From assembly GCA_958450365.1 (NCBI GenBank), contig CAUEEP010000928.1:1886001-1950000 (forward strand): 64,000 bases of DNA, written 5' to 3'. The notes beneath the pieces are model-generated. The model saw nothing but the letters and a program-made list of their open reading frames with translations. It was not told the origin of the DNA and made no database searches. Origin of the DNA: Mesorhabditis belari. Taxonomy: Eukaryota; Nematoda; Chromadorea; Rhabditida; Rhabditidae. The translations under genes were made by a program, and so were the position numbers. Below are positions 1 through 11,400 of the stretch, in pieces; position 1 is the stretch's first letter, and every line of letters begins with the position of its first letter.

Positions 1-294
1 ATCGACAAAGGAGCGGTGGGTTTGACTGTGTTTTATGCTTTTTAATATTGTTAGTCTTATAAATTGTTCTTATTTTTCGTGAAAATTTTGGTTTTTTGAG
101 AAAAAAAAATTATTAAATTTTCACCTATTTCACTGCATTTTTGGCTTAAGCGCTTTGCTTAAAATCATTAAATCAAAGAAAAGAAAAGAAAAAATTTGCC
201 AATCAATTTTTGCGCATAAATTAGTTTAGTTCGACATTGTAAAAGCTTCATTTCATGTAGCATTTTAAGCTTACTAATGTTTGTTTCTTTTTAG

Positions 295-606
295 AAGTGA
301 TCTCCGTTTCGTCGGTTGTCGTAAACGGTTGTCGACTACACAACTATCGACTATTGAGTGCAAGAAATACTGCCAATAAAGATGATAACCACGACAACAA
401 TGAGAGCTCGAATCTTTCCACTGGGTACGCGAACTTTTCTGTGCAACATTGAGTTTGTTTTTAGTGTTTCTGCCCACTTTCTGCCCACTCTCCTTGTCAA
501 ATCTCTCATCAATTGCCTCTTCTCATCCTTCGATCCAGCCACATGCTGCCATTTCTTCAGAAAGCGCCACTGAAATTCGAAAAGTACATTCAGCTGTTCA
601 CCATTT
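295..606 (+). other. Exon-like segments of an unidentified gene
   Basis: Two stretches, 295-424 and 465-606, sit between plausible splice signals: an acceptor ending ttttag at 294, a donor gtacgc at 425, an acceptor tttttag at 464 and a donor gtaagt at 607. Joined, they read through to a stop near 573 without matching any family I recognise. They could be the 3' end of a gene entering from the left edge or upstream exons of the transporter further right. This is weak evidence; only the splice-like signals and the open frame support it. Confidence 0.15.
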
Positions 607-939
607 GTAAGTGCTTTTTGATTTTTTTGATTGATTTTAAAATTCGACTGGAATAATCGATTTTCTGCTCGAAATCTTGACTTTCTTTTGGAAATTAGTT
701 GTTAGATGACAGTTTGAGGAATAATAACCAGCCTAAACCTTTGCTGGATCTTCTCTACTCTTTAATCATCTTTTATTTTACAGGGATCTCGCTTGAACGC
801 CCCACCCGTGTACTCGCATACGTGCTATGGCTGGCAATGATTTGAAAAATTCAACCAATGAATGAGAGGGAAATCGAACGATCTCGCGTTAGCTCTCCGG
901 CGTTGCTCAAATGATGTCGGATCTAAACTAAAAAGATAA

Positions 940-1399
<460 letters not shown>

Positions 1400-1400
<1 letters not shown>

Positions 1401-1440
1401 TATTGGGTTGGTGGAAAAGTTCTTTCCGATTTTTTGGGAG
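1400..1440 (+). mobile_element. Mariner-like terminal fragment
   Basis: The sequence from about 1401 (ttgggttggtggaaaagt, then tctttccgattttttgg) resembles the terminal repeat of the mariner at 9520 (ttaggttgaccggaaagt, then tctttccgtttttt). No partner end or transposase frame was found nearby, so this is at most a solo end next to the poly-A tract. Confidence 0.35.
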
Positions 1441-1785
1441 AGTACCTTAAATTTGTCGAATTTTGACGTTTTATAGCTCATCCTAAAGCTGAATTCAAGA
1501 CGGATCGATTGGTAAAAACCGTTTTGAGATATCTCTTTTCTAAAAGTTTTTACAGCTATTTTAGTAAAGGGCGGCAGAGCCAAAAAATGGCTGTTTTCAC
1601 GTTTCGTTAGTTTTCCGTGCAGAAACCTTGGCTAAAAACATGTGTTTTGTGATCAGCATCAAAAATAACCCCTAGACACGCATTTTCAGAATCTTAGCAA
1701 TAGACACCAGCGACATTCAACCGAAAACTCATTGCCGCACAGGCTCATCGAGAGATTACTGACGTTTATCCCTTATTTTTTGTAG

Positions 1786-1908
1786 ATGACCGAAGAGGAA
1801 AGAACTGTTGCCAAGTCGCCAAGATCGGATCGACAACCATTGCACGGAAATTTATCCCACTTGGGCTTTCTAATAAACGCTTGCCTTCTGGTGCACTTGT
1901 CGTCACGG
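1786..1908 (+). CDS. Possible first coding exon of the SLC6-like gene
   Basis: An ATG directly follows an acceptor-like tttttgtag. The frame reads MTEEERTVAKSPRSDR and then a segment GNLSHLGFLINACLL that could align with the stretch just before transmembrane helix 1 of SLC6 transporters. A donor at cacg|gttaaa would leave phase 2, which fits an acceptor at ggaaag|CCTATCAG just inside the first supported exon at 5465. The implied intron is about 3.5 kb of repeats and that acceptor is poor, so the link is tentative. Confidence 0.25.
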
Positions 1909-2034
1909 TTAAAAGCTCACAGTCTTTCCTTATCATTCTTCAATCACACAGCTTTTCAGCACGAATCGCATACGCGATCACGATTGAATCCAAGTTCTGT
2001 TTCGATGTATTTAAGGATGAAATTTGTGGCATTT

Positions 2035-2190
2035 TTAAGCAATCTTTAAGCAATCTTTAAGCAATGATCTTTAAGCAATGATCTTTAAGCAATGATCTTT
2101 AACCAATGATCTTTAAGCAATGATTTTTAAGCAATGATTTTTAAGCAATGATCTTTAAGCAATGATCTGAAGCAATCTTTAAGCACTCAA
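2035..2190 (+). repeat. 14-bp minisatellite
   Basis: Tandem copies of a unit close to aagcaatgatcttt with point variants. No coding frame of interest crosses it. Confidence 0.85.
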
Positions 2191-2860
2191 GAATCAATCT
2201 TTCATTTCCAGGGTTTAGCTTCGTTTTAGAAGAGAACTGCAGTTCTGCAGAAAGCAGGTAATTTGAGTGAAATTTATCACTCCAGTAACTCCATTGACAA
2301 TGCCTATTCAGCGATTGAATGAAAGATAATTGTACAATGAAAGAATAATTGTACCGTTGTTATGAACATTTATGGTAATCAATCATTTATAGGTTAATGG
2401 TAGGATTTGAAGTGGAATATTGTGTGTGCATTACTTGAGTAACAATTAAGTGTCCACGATCCAACTAGGGAAATATATCGTTGAATGAAAAGAGAGACAC
2501 TAATGGATGTGTCATTTTTGCCTCACCTGCTCGTTTTTATCGAATAATTGTTTGAATTAGAATATTGAATCACAAAGGCTACTGATAGATTGGAGAAAAG
2601 TCGAGCTATGACAAAGCTATGACACTTTTTTTCGGCATTTTTTTCGGATTACAAATTCAATATCTTCTAAATATAATGATATCGAATTTGACTAAAAAAA
2701 ATTGACCAAATTAAAAATTTTGCCAAAAACAGATTCCTTTTCTCTTCCCCTTTCTTTCCCTTTTTTGACTTTATCTCGTGAAAGACAAATTATGAAAAGT
2801 AATAGAAAAAGGCCATCGAAAACGGGGGAGAAAAGGTAAATAAACCGCGAGGGGAGAGGG
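2191..2860. other. Unassigned, no feature seen
   Basis: AT-rich sequence with no long open frame, no convincing splice pair and no terminal inverted repeats that I could find. Confidence 0.5.
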
Positions 2861-2867
2861 GGCACAC

Positions 2868-2937
2868 AAAAGGGGAAGGCCGGTATTGATCCCGGTGTCT
2901 CTCTCTCGCCTCTACCAGTCGACCACAACCTTTTTGC
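2868..2937 (-). other. Possible tRNA-derived relic (SINE or tRNA pseudogene)
   Basis: On the minus strand a tRNA-like A-box (tggtcgactggtagagg) is followed about 25 nt later by a B-box-like gggatcaatacc. I cannot fold a full cloverleaf and the spacing is short, so a SINE head or decayed tRNA is more likely than a functional tRNA gene. Confidence 0.25.
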
Positions 2938-3299
2938 ATGCAAAATACTAATATTTTCTTATTGTTATGGAGTGCAATGGAGCTTATTGTTTACTCATTT
3001 TCTCATTACGGTCATTTCTCGTCATTTCTTGAGTCTTGTGGTTGACTGAGAGACTGATTTGAAGACTTTACCGGTCTAGCTTTACCGTGTTTGTTCCAAA
3101 ATTGAAAATAGAAATATTTTTGATAAGTCTGTAAGTGCACAGTGTTTTTTTTTTGGCTTTTTTCATTTCATGAATTGATTGATTTGGATTCATTTCATCC
3201 AATTCATTTCTAAATTAGAGCCAATTTCCTAATTTCATCATTTTAATCCCATCAGCGTATTCACTTTTGCATTTTTTCATTTACCTTTTTTGACAAATG

Positions 3300-4010
3300 T
3301 TATTGAAATTAATTGAAATTAATTGAAATTAATCAAAATCAATCAAAATTAATCAAAACCAATCAAAATTAATCAAAACCAATCAAAATTAATCAAAATC
3401 AATCAAAATCAATTAAAATTAATCAAAATTAATCAAAAATTAATCAAAAATTAATCAAAATTAATCGGGGGTGGGACAAATGCGACCTTTTTTTTGCGCA
3501 CCTGGACATTTGCGCACCTTTTTTTTTGCTGGAAAAGGCCTTAGGAAAGGCCGTAGAGCTTCGAAAATATTTCGAAAATTTTTCCATATAAGGGAATCGT
3601 ATGCGTAGATTCCGAATTTCGACAAATCAGACCTCGCTGACACGTCAAATTTGGGCTAAAAGGCAAAAACTGCGGAAAAGCGTTAAGTTGCGTAGTTTTT
3701 GCCTTTTAGCCCAAATTTGACGTGTCAGCGAGGTCTGATTTGTCGAAATTCGGAATCTACGCATACGATTCCCTTATATGGAAAAATTTTCGAAATATTT
3801 TCGAAGCTCTACGGCCTTAGGAAACTAAGGCCTTTTCCAGCAAAAAAAAAGGTGCGCAAATGTCCAGGTGCGCAAAAAAAAGGTCGCACTTGTCCCACCC
3901 CCAAATTAATCAAAATTAATCAAAATTAATCAAAATTAATCAAAATTAATCAAAATTAATCAAAATTAATCAAAATTAATCAAAATTAATCAAAAATTAG
4001 TTTTCTTTAT
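3300..4010. repeat. AATCAAAATT minisatellite interrupted by a MITE
   Basis: A 10-bp unit aatcaaaatt is repeated from 3300 to 3466 and again from 3903 to about 4005. The 436-bp palindromic element at 3467-3902 splits the array. Confidence 0.9.
3467..3902. mobile_element. Near-perfect palindromic foldback MITE
   Basis: The arms at 3467-3671 and 3694-3902 are inverted copies of each other, differing mainly by a short indel near 3545/3828, and are separated by about 22 nt. The termini begin GGGGGTGGGACAA. There is no coding capacity; the open frames are mirror images. Transcribed, it would form a hairpin of roughly 200 bp. The superfamily is not evident from the ends. Confidence 0.85.
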
Positions 4011-4599
4011 TAAATTTTATAGATATTCAGCTATTACCCTGAAATTAAGTTGTCTCGATCCACTTACTTGACTCTACTTGTCTAATCCTACCACTTACGT
4101 GCATAAAATAGTATTTATCTTTTGTTCTGGAGTGCACAGAGTTTAGCAAGCACTTGGAACTTTCTTGCAACCACCATTTTCGGGTATCTTGTCCGTTGAT
4201 TGCTTGAAGAGCTCTACAGACTCATCCCTCAGAGAGACTTGGATAATTGTGTTATTTTCCTTAATTCTGGAATGCACAGTGCTTAGTTATCCATTTATTT
4301 TCTTGTTATAACGATTTCTTCGAACGCCTAGGATTGGCCGTGTACTGATTGTTTCCCCGTTGACTTGTTGAATTGTTGCCTCTTTCCTCATGCCTCCCTC
4401 GTGCTTCTCTCATACCATCCCTCGATTCCTTATTGACATAGTGACAACAGTGCCTTCTCTTTGCCAATCTAAAAAAGAAATATCGAATCTATAGAAAAAT
4501 ATGGGAAAAATGATGGCCAATCCTAGGGGTTTATTGGCTAAAAGAGCACAGTCATCATTCTTTTTTTGCTTTTCACAAAATTTCTATTGCTCAAAGTAC

Positions 4600-5350
4600 G
4601 CCTTCTTTCCTTTCTACCTTCTTTCCTTTCTGTCTTCTTTCCTTTCTGTCTTCTTTCCTTTCTACCTTCTTTCCTTTCTATCTTCTTTCCTTTCTACCTT
4701 CTTTCCTTTCTGTCTTCTTTCCTTTATGTCTTCTTTCCTTTCTACCTTCTTTCCTTTCTACCTTCTTTCCTTTCTATCTTCTTTCCTTTCTACCTTCTTT
4801 CCTTTCTATCTTCTTTCCTTTCTACCTTCTTTCCTTTCTGTCTTCTTTCCTTTATGTCTTCTTTCCTTTCTACCTTCTTTCCTTTCTACCTTCTTTCCTT
4901 TCTATCTTCTTTCCTTTCTACCTTCTTTCCTTTCTATCTTCTTTCCTTTCTACCTTCTTTCCTTTCTGTCTTCTTTCCTTTATGTCTTCTTTCCTTTCTA
5001 CCTTCTTTCCTTTCTACCTTCTTTCCTTTCTATCTTCTTTCCTTTCTACCTTCTTTCCTTTCTATCTTCTTTCCTTTCTACCTTCTTTCCTTTCTATCTT
5101 CTTTCCTTTCTACCTTCTTTCCTTTCTGTCTTCTTTCCTTTATGTCTTCTTTCCTTTCTACCTTCTTTCCTTTCTACCTTCTTTCCTTTCTATCTTCTTT
5201 CCTTTCTACCTTCTTTCCTTTCTATCTTCTTTCCTTTCTACCTTCTTTCCTTTCTGTCTTCTTTCCTTTATGTCTTCTTTCCTTTCTACCTTCTTTCCTT
5301 TCTATCTTCTTTCCTTTCTACCTTCTTTCCTTTCTGTCTTCTTTCCTTTT
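4600..5350 (+). repeat. 16-bp CT-rich minisatellite
   Basis: Tandem units of TTCTTTCCTTTCTACC with variants at the last four bases (ctacc, ctatc, ctgtc, tatgtc). Because 16 is not a multiple of three, all three forward frames stay open and encode a 16-residue Phe/Leu/Ser-rich repeat; these are not proteins. Confidence 0.95.
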
Positions 5351-5464
5351 TGTGAAATCGAATGTTTTTCAACATTTCAACACTTTGATATAAAGCAATA
5401 TGAAAGTTTAGTCAATTTGATTCCCTTGCAAATGCTTCAAATACGGTAACTGTTGAATAAACAA

Positions 5465-8400
5465 ATGGAAAGCCTATCAGCCTATGCGGGTCTTCTGGCC
5501 GCCGGTGCCCCGTATGCTCTCCAGTTGGCCGCATCGACAAAGTGAGTCACACAAAAAAAATGAAACAACAAACCCCTGAACGGGTTGCTAAGCAGAAAGC
5601 ATTTCACTTATCCAAATTATCTTTTGCATTTGTCATTTGCAGATGGTGGCCTATCCTTTTCCCTCTATTCGCTCTTCCCGCTCTATCGTTGTGTCTCTCG
5701 GTGGCAACTCTTTCACGAAAAGGCCCGCTGAACACTTATGCCAGTTTGACACCGATTGCGGCTGGTTGGTTTGAAAAGGAAAAAATCTAAAATTTCGTGA
5801 ATCCTGGAGTGCATTCTAGGCATTGGTTGGGCATTGGCCTTTCATGTGGGCGAGCGACTGCTGGCCGAGATGTTACGCGCGGCACAAACGCTTCTCTACA
5901 TCGTTTTCTCAGTGAGAACCAGCTTGGATTGGGCAATTGGTGAGTGATTTGACGATGCATGATACAGGGTGCGCCAAAAGTTCCCGTACTTTGTATTTTC
6001 TGTATTTTCTGTATTTTCTGTAAGTAAGAAATTCGAATTCCTCGCAAAAAACTGATTTAGAAAACGTTTCTGGTTAATTTATAAGTGCAACACTATTTAA
6101 GACAAGTGATTGAGAAGAGGGTCCGCTCAGGGGCGCTTTAGGGCCACATTTTTTTGGGGCTTCAGGCCTGTACCTTTAATAGATCAAAAAGATTTTCAAG
6201 AGCCAAGATGTTTTTCGAAAACTGGACATAAAATGTGACATTTTTTATATTGGATGTATAAAGTTTTGGTCAACGACCGAGTTAGAACAGTTATAGAGCA
6301 CAGTTACAGGGCATAGTTACAGGGCATAGTACTGTAACTGTGCCCTGTAACTGTGCCCCGTAACTGTGCCCTGTAACTGTGCCCCGTAACTGTGCCCTGT
6401 AACTGTGCCCCGTAACTGTGCCCTGTAACTGTGCCCCGTAACTGTGCCCCGTAACTGTGCCCCGTAACTGTGCCCTGTAACTGTGCCCTGTAACTGTGCC
6501 CCGTAACTGTGCCCTGTAACTGTGCCCCGTAACTGTGCCCCGTAACTGTGCCCCGTAACTGTGCCCTGTAACTGTGCCCTGTAACTGTGCCCCGTAACTG
6601 TGCCCTGTAACTGTGCCCTGTAACTGTGCCCTGTAACTGTGCCCTGTAACTGTGCCCTGTAACTGTGCCCTGTAACTGTGCCCTGTAACTGTGCGACCAA
6701 AGCACCCCTGAGCAGTCCGCTTCTCTTCTCAATCACTTGTCTTAAATAGCGTTGCACTTATAAATAAACCAGAAACGTTTTCTAAATCAGTTTTTCGCGA
6801 GGAATTCGAATTTCTTACTTTTAAAATCGTATCTTTTATCTAAAATTACCAAAAATACAGAAAATACAAGCACGGGAACTTTCGGTGCACCTTGTAGAAA
6901 ATGGGACTTGAAGAATACAATAAAATTGATTTTGAAGAGTTTACCAATGAGACTCACATCTAAAATGTTTGTTCTGCCTTTGTTCTCTACTAGAGTCATC
7001 TCGATTTCCCTTTTCGTTCAGATTGCGGTCACTCGTACAACAGCCGTGAGTGTTCCCCATTCGCCGACGAGAATGTCACCGAGGTGCACGACTATAGTCA
7101 CTGGCCTGACAACTTTTGGCCCGCACAGGAGTTCAATCGGTAAACGAGTTTTCGAAATTTCTCAATCCTGGATATCACAGTACTTAACAATTCGCTTTCA
7201 AAGCCGTCTTGATAAACTTTTTATTTCACACTACGACTACAGTAACCTTTCCCCTATTTTCCTGACTACCGTAACTCAATTTCAGTTATTTAATCCGGGA
7301 CAACATTCTCGACAACAAAAACCTCTCAAAACTTTGGGAACCGAATGAGTGGTACATTGGTGAGTTCCAGTTTAGACTTTAAGTTGACTACTGTTGAGTT
7401 GATTACTGTAGCTCTATTTCTAGCGTGGCTAACGCTAAGAAATCGACTCGAGTCAATCCTGGCACTCATTCTAGAGTTTTCCTAGAGTTCGAGAGTTTCT
7501 AGAGTTTTTCTAGAGTTCGAGAGTTTCTAGAGCTCGAGAGTTTCTAGAGTTCTAGAGTTCGAGAGTTTCTAGGGTTCTAGAGCTCGAGAGTTCTAGGGTT
7601 CGAGAGTTTCTAGAGTTCGAGAGTTTCTAGGGTTCTAGAGCTCGAGAGTTTCTAGAGTTCGAGAGTTTCTAGAGTTCTAGAGCTCGACAGTTTCTAGGGT
7701 TCTAGAGTTCGAGAGTTTCCAGGGTTCTAGAGCTCGAGAGTTCTAGAGTTCGAGAGTTCGAGAGTTTGTAGAGTTTTAGAGTTCGAGAGTTTCTAGAGTT
7801 CTAGAGTTTCTAGAGTTTTTCTAGAGTTCTATAAATTTGCAGGTCGTAGCTACGAGCTTTTCTACTTCTCGATCCCATCGATTCCGCTCATTTTCTCACA
7901 TATCGTCATTTGGACGATAATCTATTGTCTACTCGTCAAGTGAGCTCCAAAATCAGCTACCATAAAGCCAAATTCGATTTCAGATTCCCTCAATGGATCG
8001 ATTTCTTCATCACTCGTTTCTGTCTCTTTTTGCCCAGTGTGCTCTACGTTTTTGTGATTTTTGGTGAGCTTTGAGACTTGATTAATCTGGAAATCAGTCA
8101 ACATTAAAACTGGAAATGAGTCAACACGAATTTTCATTTTAAATCGAAATCTTTTAGGCTTAGCGATAAGCGGTTTTTCCTTTGGTAACACTGAAGCCGA
8201 GGTATCGCAGGATGAAATCGAGAAAGTTCCACAATCGTTTTGGACTGATCTTAAGGTGGTTTACTTGGTGTTTACTCAACAAATTCAATGCTTTTCAACG
8301 ATTCAACAATTGAGTGCCATTTCTGAGGCACTCAATTGTTAACAAGTGCCGTCAGAGGGTGTGCATTTACAAAATTAGCACTGATCCAATCTCCTTATGC

Positions 8401-11400
8401 ACTAAATTCGCACTCATCCAATCCCCTTGTGCACTAAATTCGCACTCATCCCTTTCATCTTTGTTTTCAGGGTTTCTATCGTAGCTCGATTTTACTTGTC
8501 GACTACTCGACGGCTTTCACTGGGATTTCTCTATTGGTTGTGAGTCGGTTGAATCATGGAGCTCCACCAGTGTTAGCCTGGGTAGCGGTACCTCTCATGA
8601 TGGCAAGTAATTTGGAAAAATCCGAACCTTCAAGAAAAAACAAATCCCACAATGAAACGAATTATTCTTCACTTCACAAAAATGTTTTTAGGTGATCCCC
8701 ATTTTTCTCTCAGTGCTGACAACAGGCTGCGAAGGACACATAACCAAATTGCAACCGCACTACAAAACTTATGGATCTATTGGTGAGCAAACGATTAGGA
8801 GATTGGTTTAGAAGAGATTAGGAGAAAGGCCTATAGGTGAAGCTGTTCACCTATGGCCTATCGATGAACCTATGGCCTATCGATGAACCTGTTCACCTAT
8901 AGAAAACCTGTTCACCCAAATATCTAGCGAAAATTCTTAATAACTAAAAGCTTTTTTCTTTCTAAAGCTAATCCTGGATGTCACAATATAGAGATTTCTC
9001 ATTTTTAGATGAGACCTATTCATTTGACGTGATTCCGGTGTGTTTGGCGACGACTCGCGCCGGCCCTTTGTGGTCATTTATGTTCTACGTAGCGCACTTT
9101 TTCTACTCATGCATGGGCCCTTTGGTAAGTTGGAGTATCACGAAACATATTGCAATATATTGCCTTTAAAAATCAGCTATAGTTTTCTTCTCTACAGCGA
9201 TCTTGCTGTAGAACTGGTAAACTATACAGGGATTAGATCTCAAATTTCTCACATAATCCCGGTCTAAACAAAAATCCTTTCAATCTGGAGCAAACTTTAG
9301 ATCATCTACACACTTTACATCTACTCTGTTTTCTCGGAGCAATTCATCGTTTTTCACACTCATTCACAATCGTTTTACTCGGGTTTTTTGTGCTTTGTGA
9401 CAGCAGCGGGAATGATTTTGTATATGCCGGTTGGTTGATTGATTGATTGATTGATTGATTGATTTATTTATTTATTTATTTATAAGCAGTGATTATTTCT
9501 AATCAGTGATTTATTTGCATTAGGTTGACCGGAAAGTTCTTTCCGTTTTTTGACTTAGGCTTAGGCTTTGGCTTGGACTTAGTGCGTAGGCTAGCGGCTG
9601 GCGCCTAGCACTAAGTCTATTTGGGTTTGGGCTGAACCCCCATTTTTTGGATCTCAGCGAGTTCTGGGTTAGGCTTAGGCTTAGGCTCAGGCTCAGGATC
9701 TAACTTTTTAGATCTAACTTTAGATCTAACTTTTTCTTTTACGCATCAAAAACACCAAATATAAAAAAACAGAATTTATCTACTCAAAATATTCACCGTC
9801 AACATCAATAACATCCTGCCACTTCCGGCAGGATGTTATCCGGCAACAAATATTAGGTTGGCGACATTGAAATTTCGTTTTTGAGCAACAACAAAATTTA
9901 TTCGTAAAAATAAACTAGAAACAATTAATCAACAATAGATTCCCCCCAGCTACCAATAACATTTTTCTACCTTTGACGCAAATTATGGATACTCTCTTGA
10001 AAGAATTGTGCTGGTTTTGATTGAAAGAAAGCAGAGACCCATTTTTTGATGTCTTCGATGTTCTGGAACTTGTGGCTTTCGAGTGAATGCCGAATACTTC
10101 GAAAGAAATGGTAGTCAGACGGGGCAATATCTGGACTATAAGGCGGATGAACTAGAATTTCCCAGCCCCATTGCTCAATCTTCTCTTGCGTAATTTTGGC
10201 AACGTGAGGACAGGCATTGTCTTGTAACAATCGCACCGTTGTCGGATCAATTCCTTTTGAGCGAAGAACCGCGTCCGCGCGATCTAGTTGTCGAACGTAA
10301 AGATTTGCATCAACAGTCTGACCAGAAATTAACACTTCGAAATGGACCAGGCCTCGGGTACTCCACCAAACCGACGGCATAACTTTCTTTCCATGAAAAT
10401 CTGGTTTAGGTATTGGCTTTGGAATTTCTCCCGGACTGAGCCATTGTCTTATCCTTGTAATATTGTCATAATGAATCCATTTCTTGTCAGAAGTTAAAAT
10501 TGCATCCCAAAATCCACTATTCTTGAAAATTCTAAGCAAATTTCCTGAACAAAGAACTCTGATGGCTTTGCTTGCATCGCTTAATGAATGTGGAATCCAT
10601 TTTCCAGCTTTATTGAGCTTGCCCAATTCATGCAAATGGTTTTCGGTTGTTTTATGCTCACAATTAAAATATTCCGCAAGTTTCCATGTAGTCTTTATCG
10701 GATCACTTTCGATTATCCGCTTCAAATCGTTGTTTGTCCTCGTCCCAGATCTTCCAGACTTCTGTCACCCTTTCGAAATCTTTTGAACCAGTTTTGACAT
10801 CGATGAACAGTGATAACATCTTTCTCAAATACGTTACAAAGTGATTCATGCGATTCAGTTGCTTTTTTTTCATGTTTGAAATCGCGACAGCAACAAATGC
10901 GAAGTCGATATTTTGAGGTCGTCTAGCATCTATAAGATTTTTTTACTAAATTCTTCAACTGGAAATAAAGAAAAGACGCGTAATAAAGCACAATAATTAT
11001 ATCTTTAAAACAGAAGAGATTGCGACGGTAATAGTATCCACAGTGTTAAAATCCATAAAGAGAAACGCAAACGAAATTTCAATGTCGCCAACCTAATAGA
11101 TTCCGCGGCGGTAAAACTCACGTGGCGTCGAATCGAAAAACTGAGTGAGTGACAAGCGCATTTCCTCGACGTTTTGAAAGATCTTTCCACGCAAATGATG
11201 CTCCAGAGACCTGAAAAAATGATAATCGGACGATTCTGAACAAAATACCTGAACAGATGATAGTCCGATGGTGCGCTTGTCACTCACTCAGTTTTTCGAT
11301 TCGACGCCATTCGAAGCCATTCGAAGCCAATCTATTTGTTGCCGGATAAGTAGCCGGTTGTTATTGATGTTGACGGTGAATATTTCGAGTAGATAAATTC

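Noticed and set aside
4501..5449. Long Phe/Leu/Ser-rich open frames in three frames
   Set aside because: All three frames stay open because of the 16-bp CT minisatellite; no codon bias or splice support.
6304..6757. GTVTGHSYRAQL repeat proteins
   Set aside because: 14-bp minisatellite inside a foldback transposon; frames exist in two phases.
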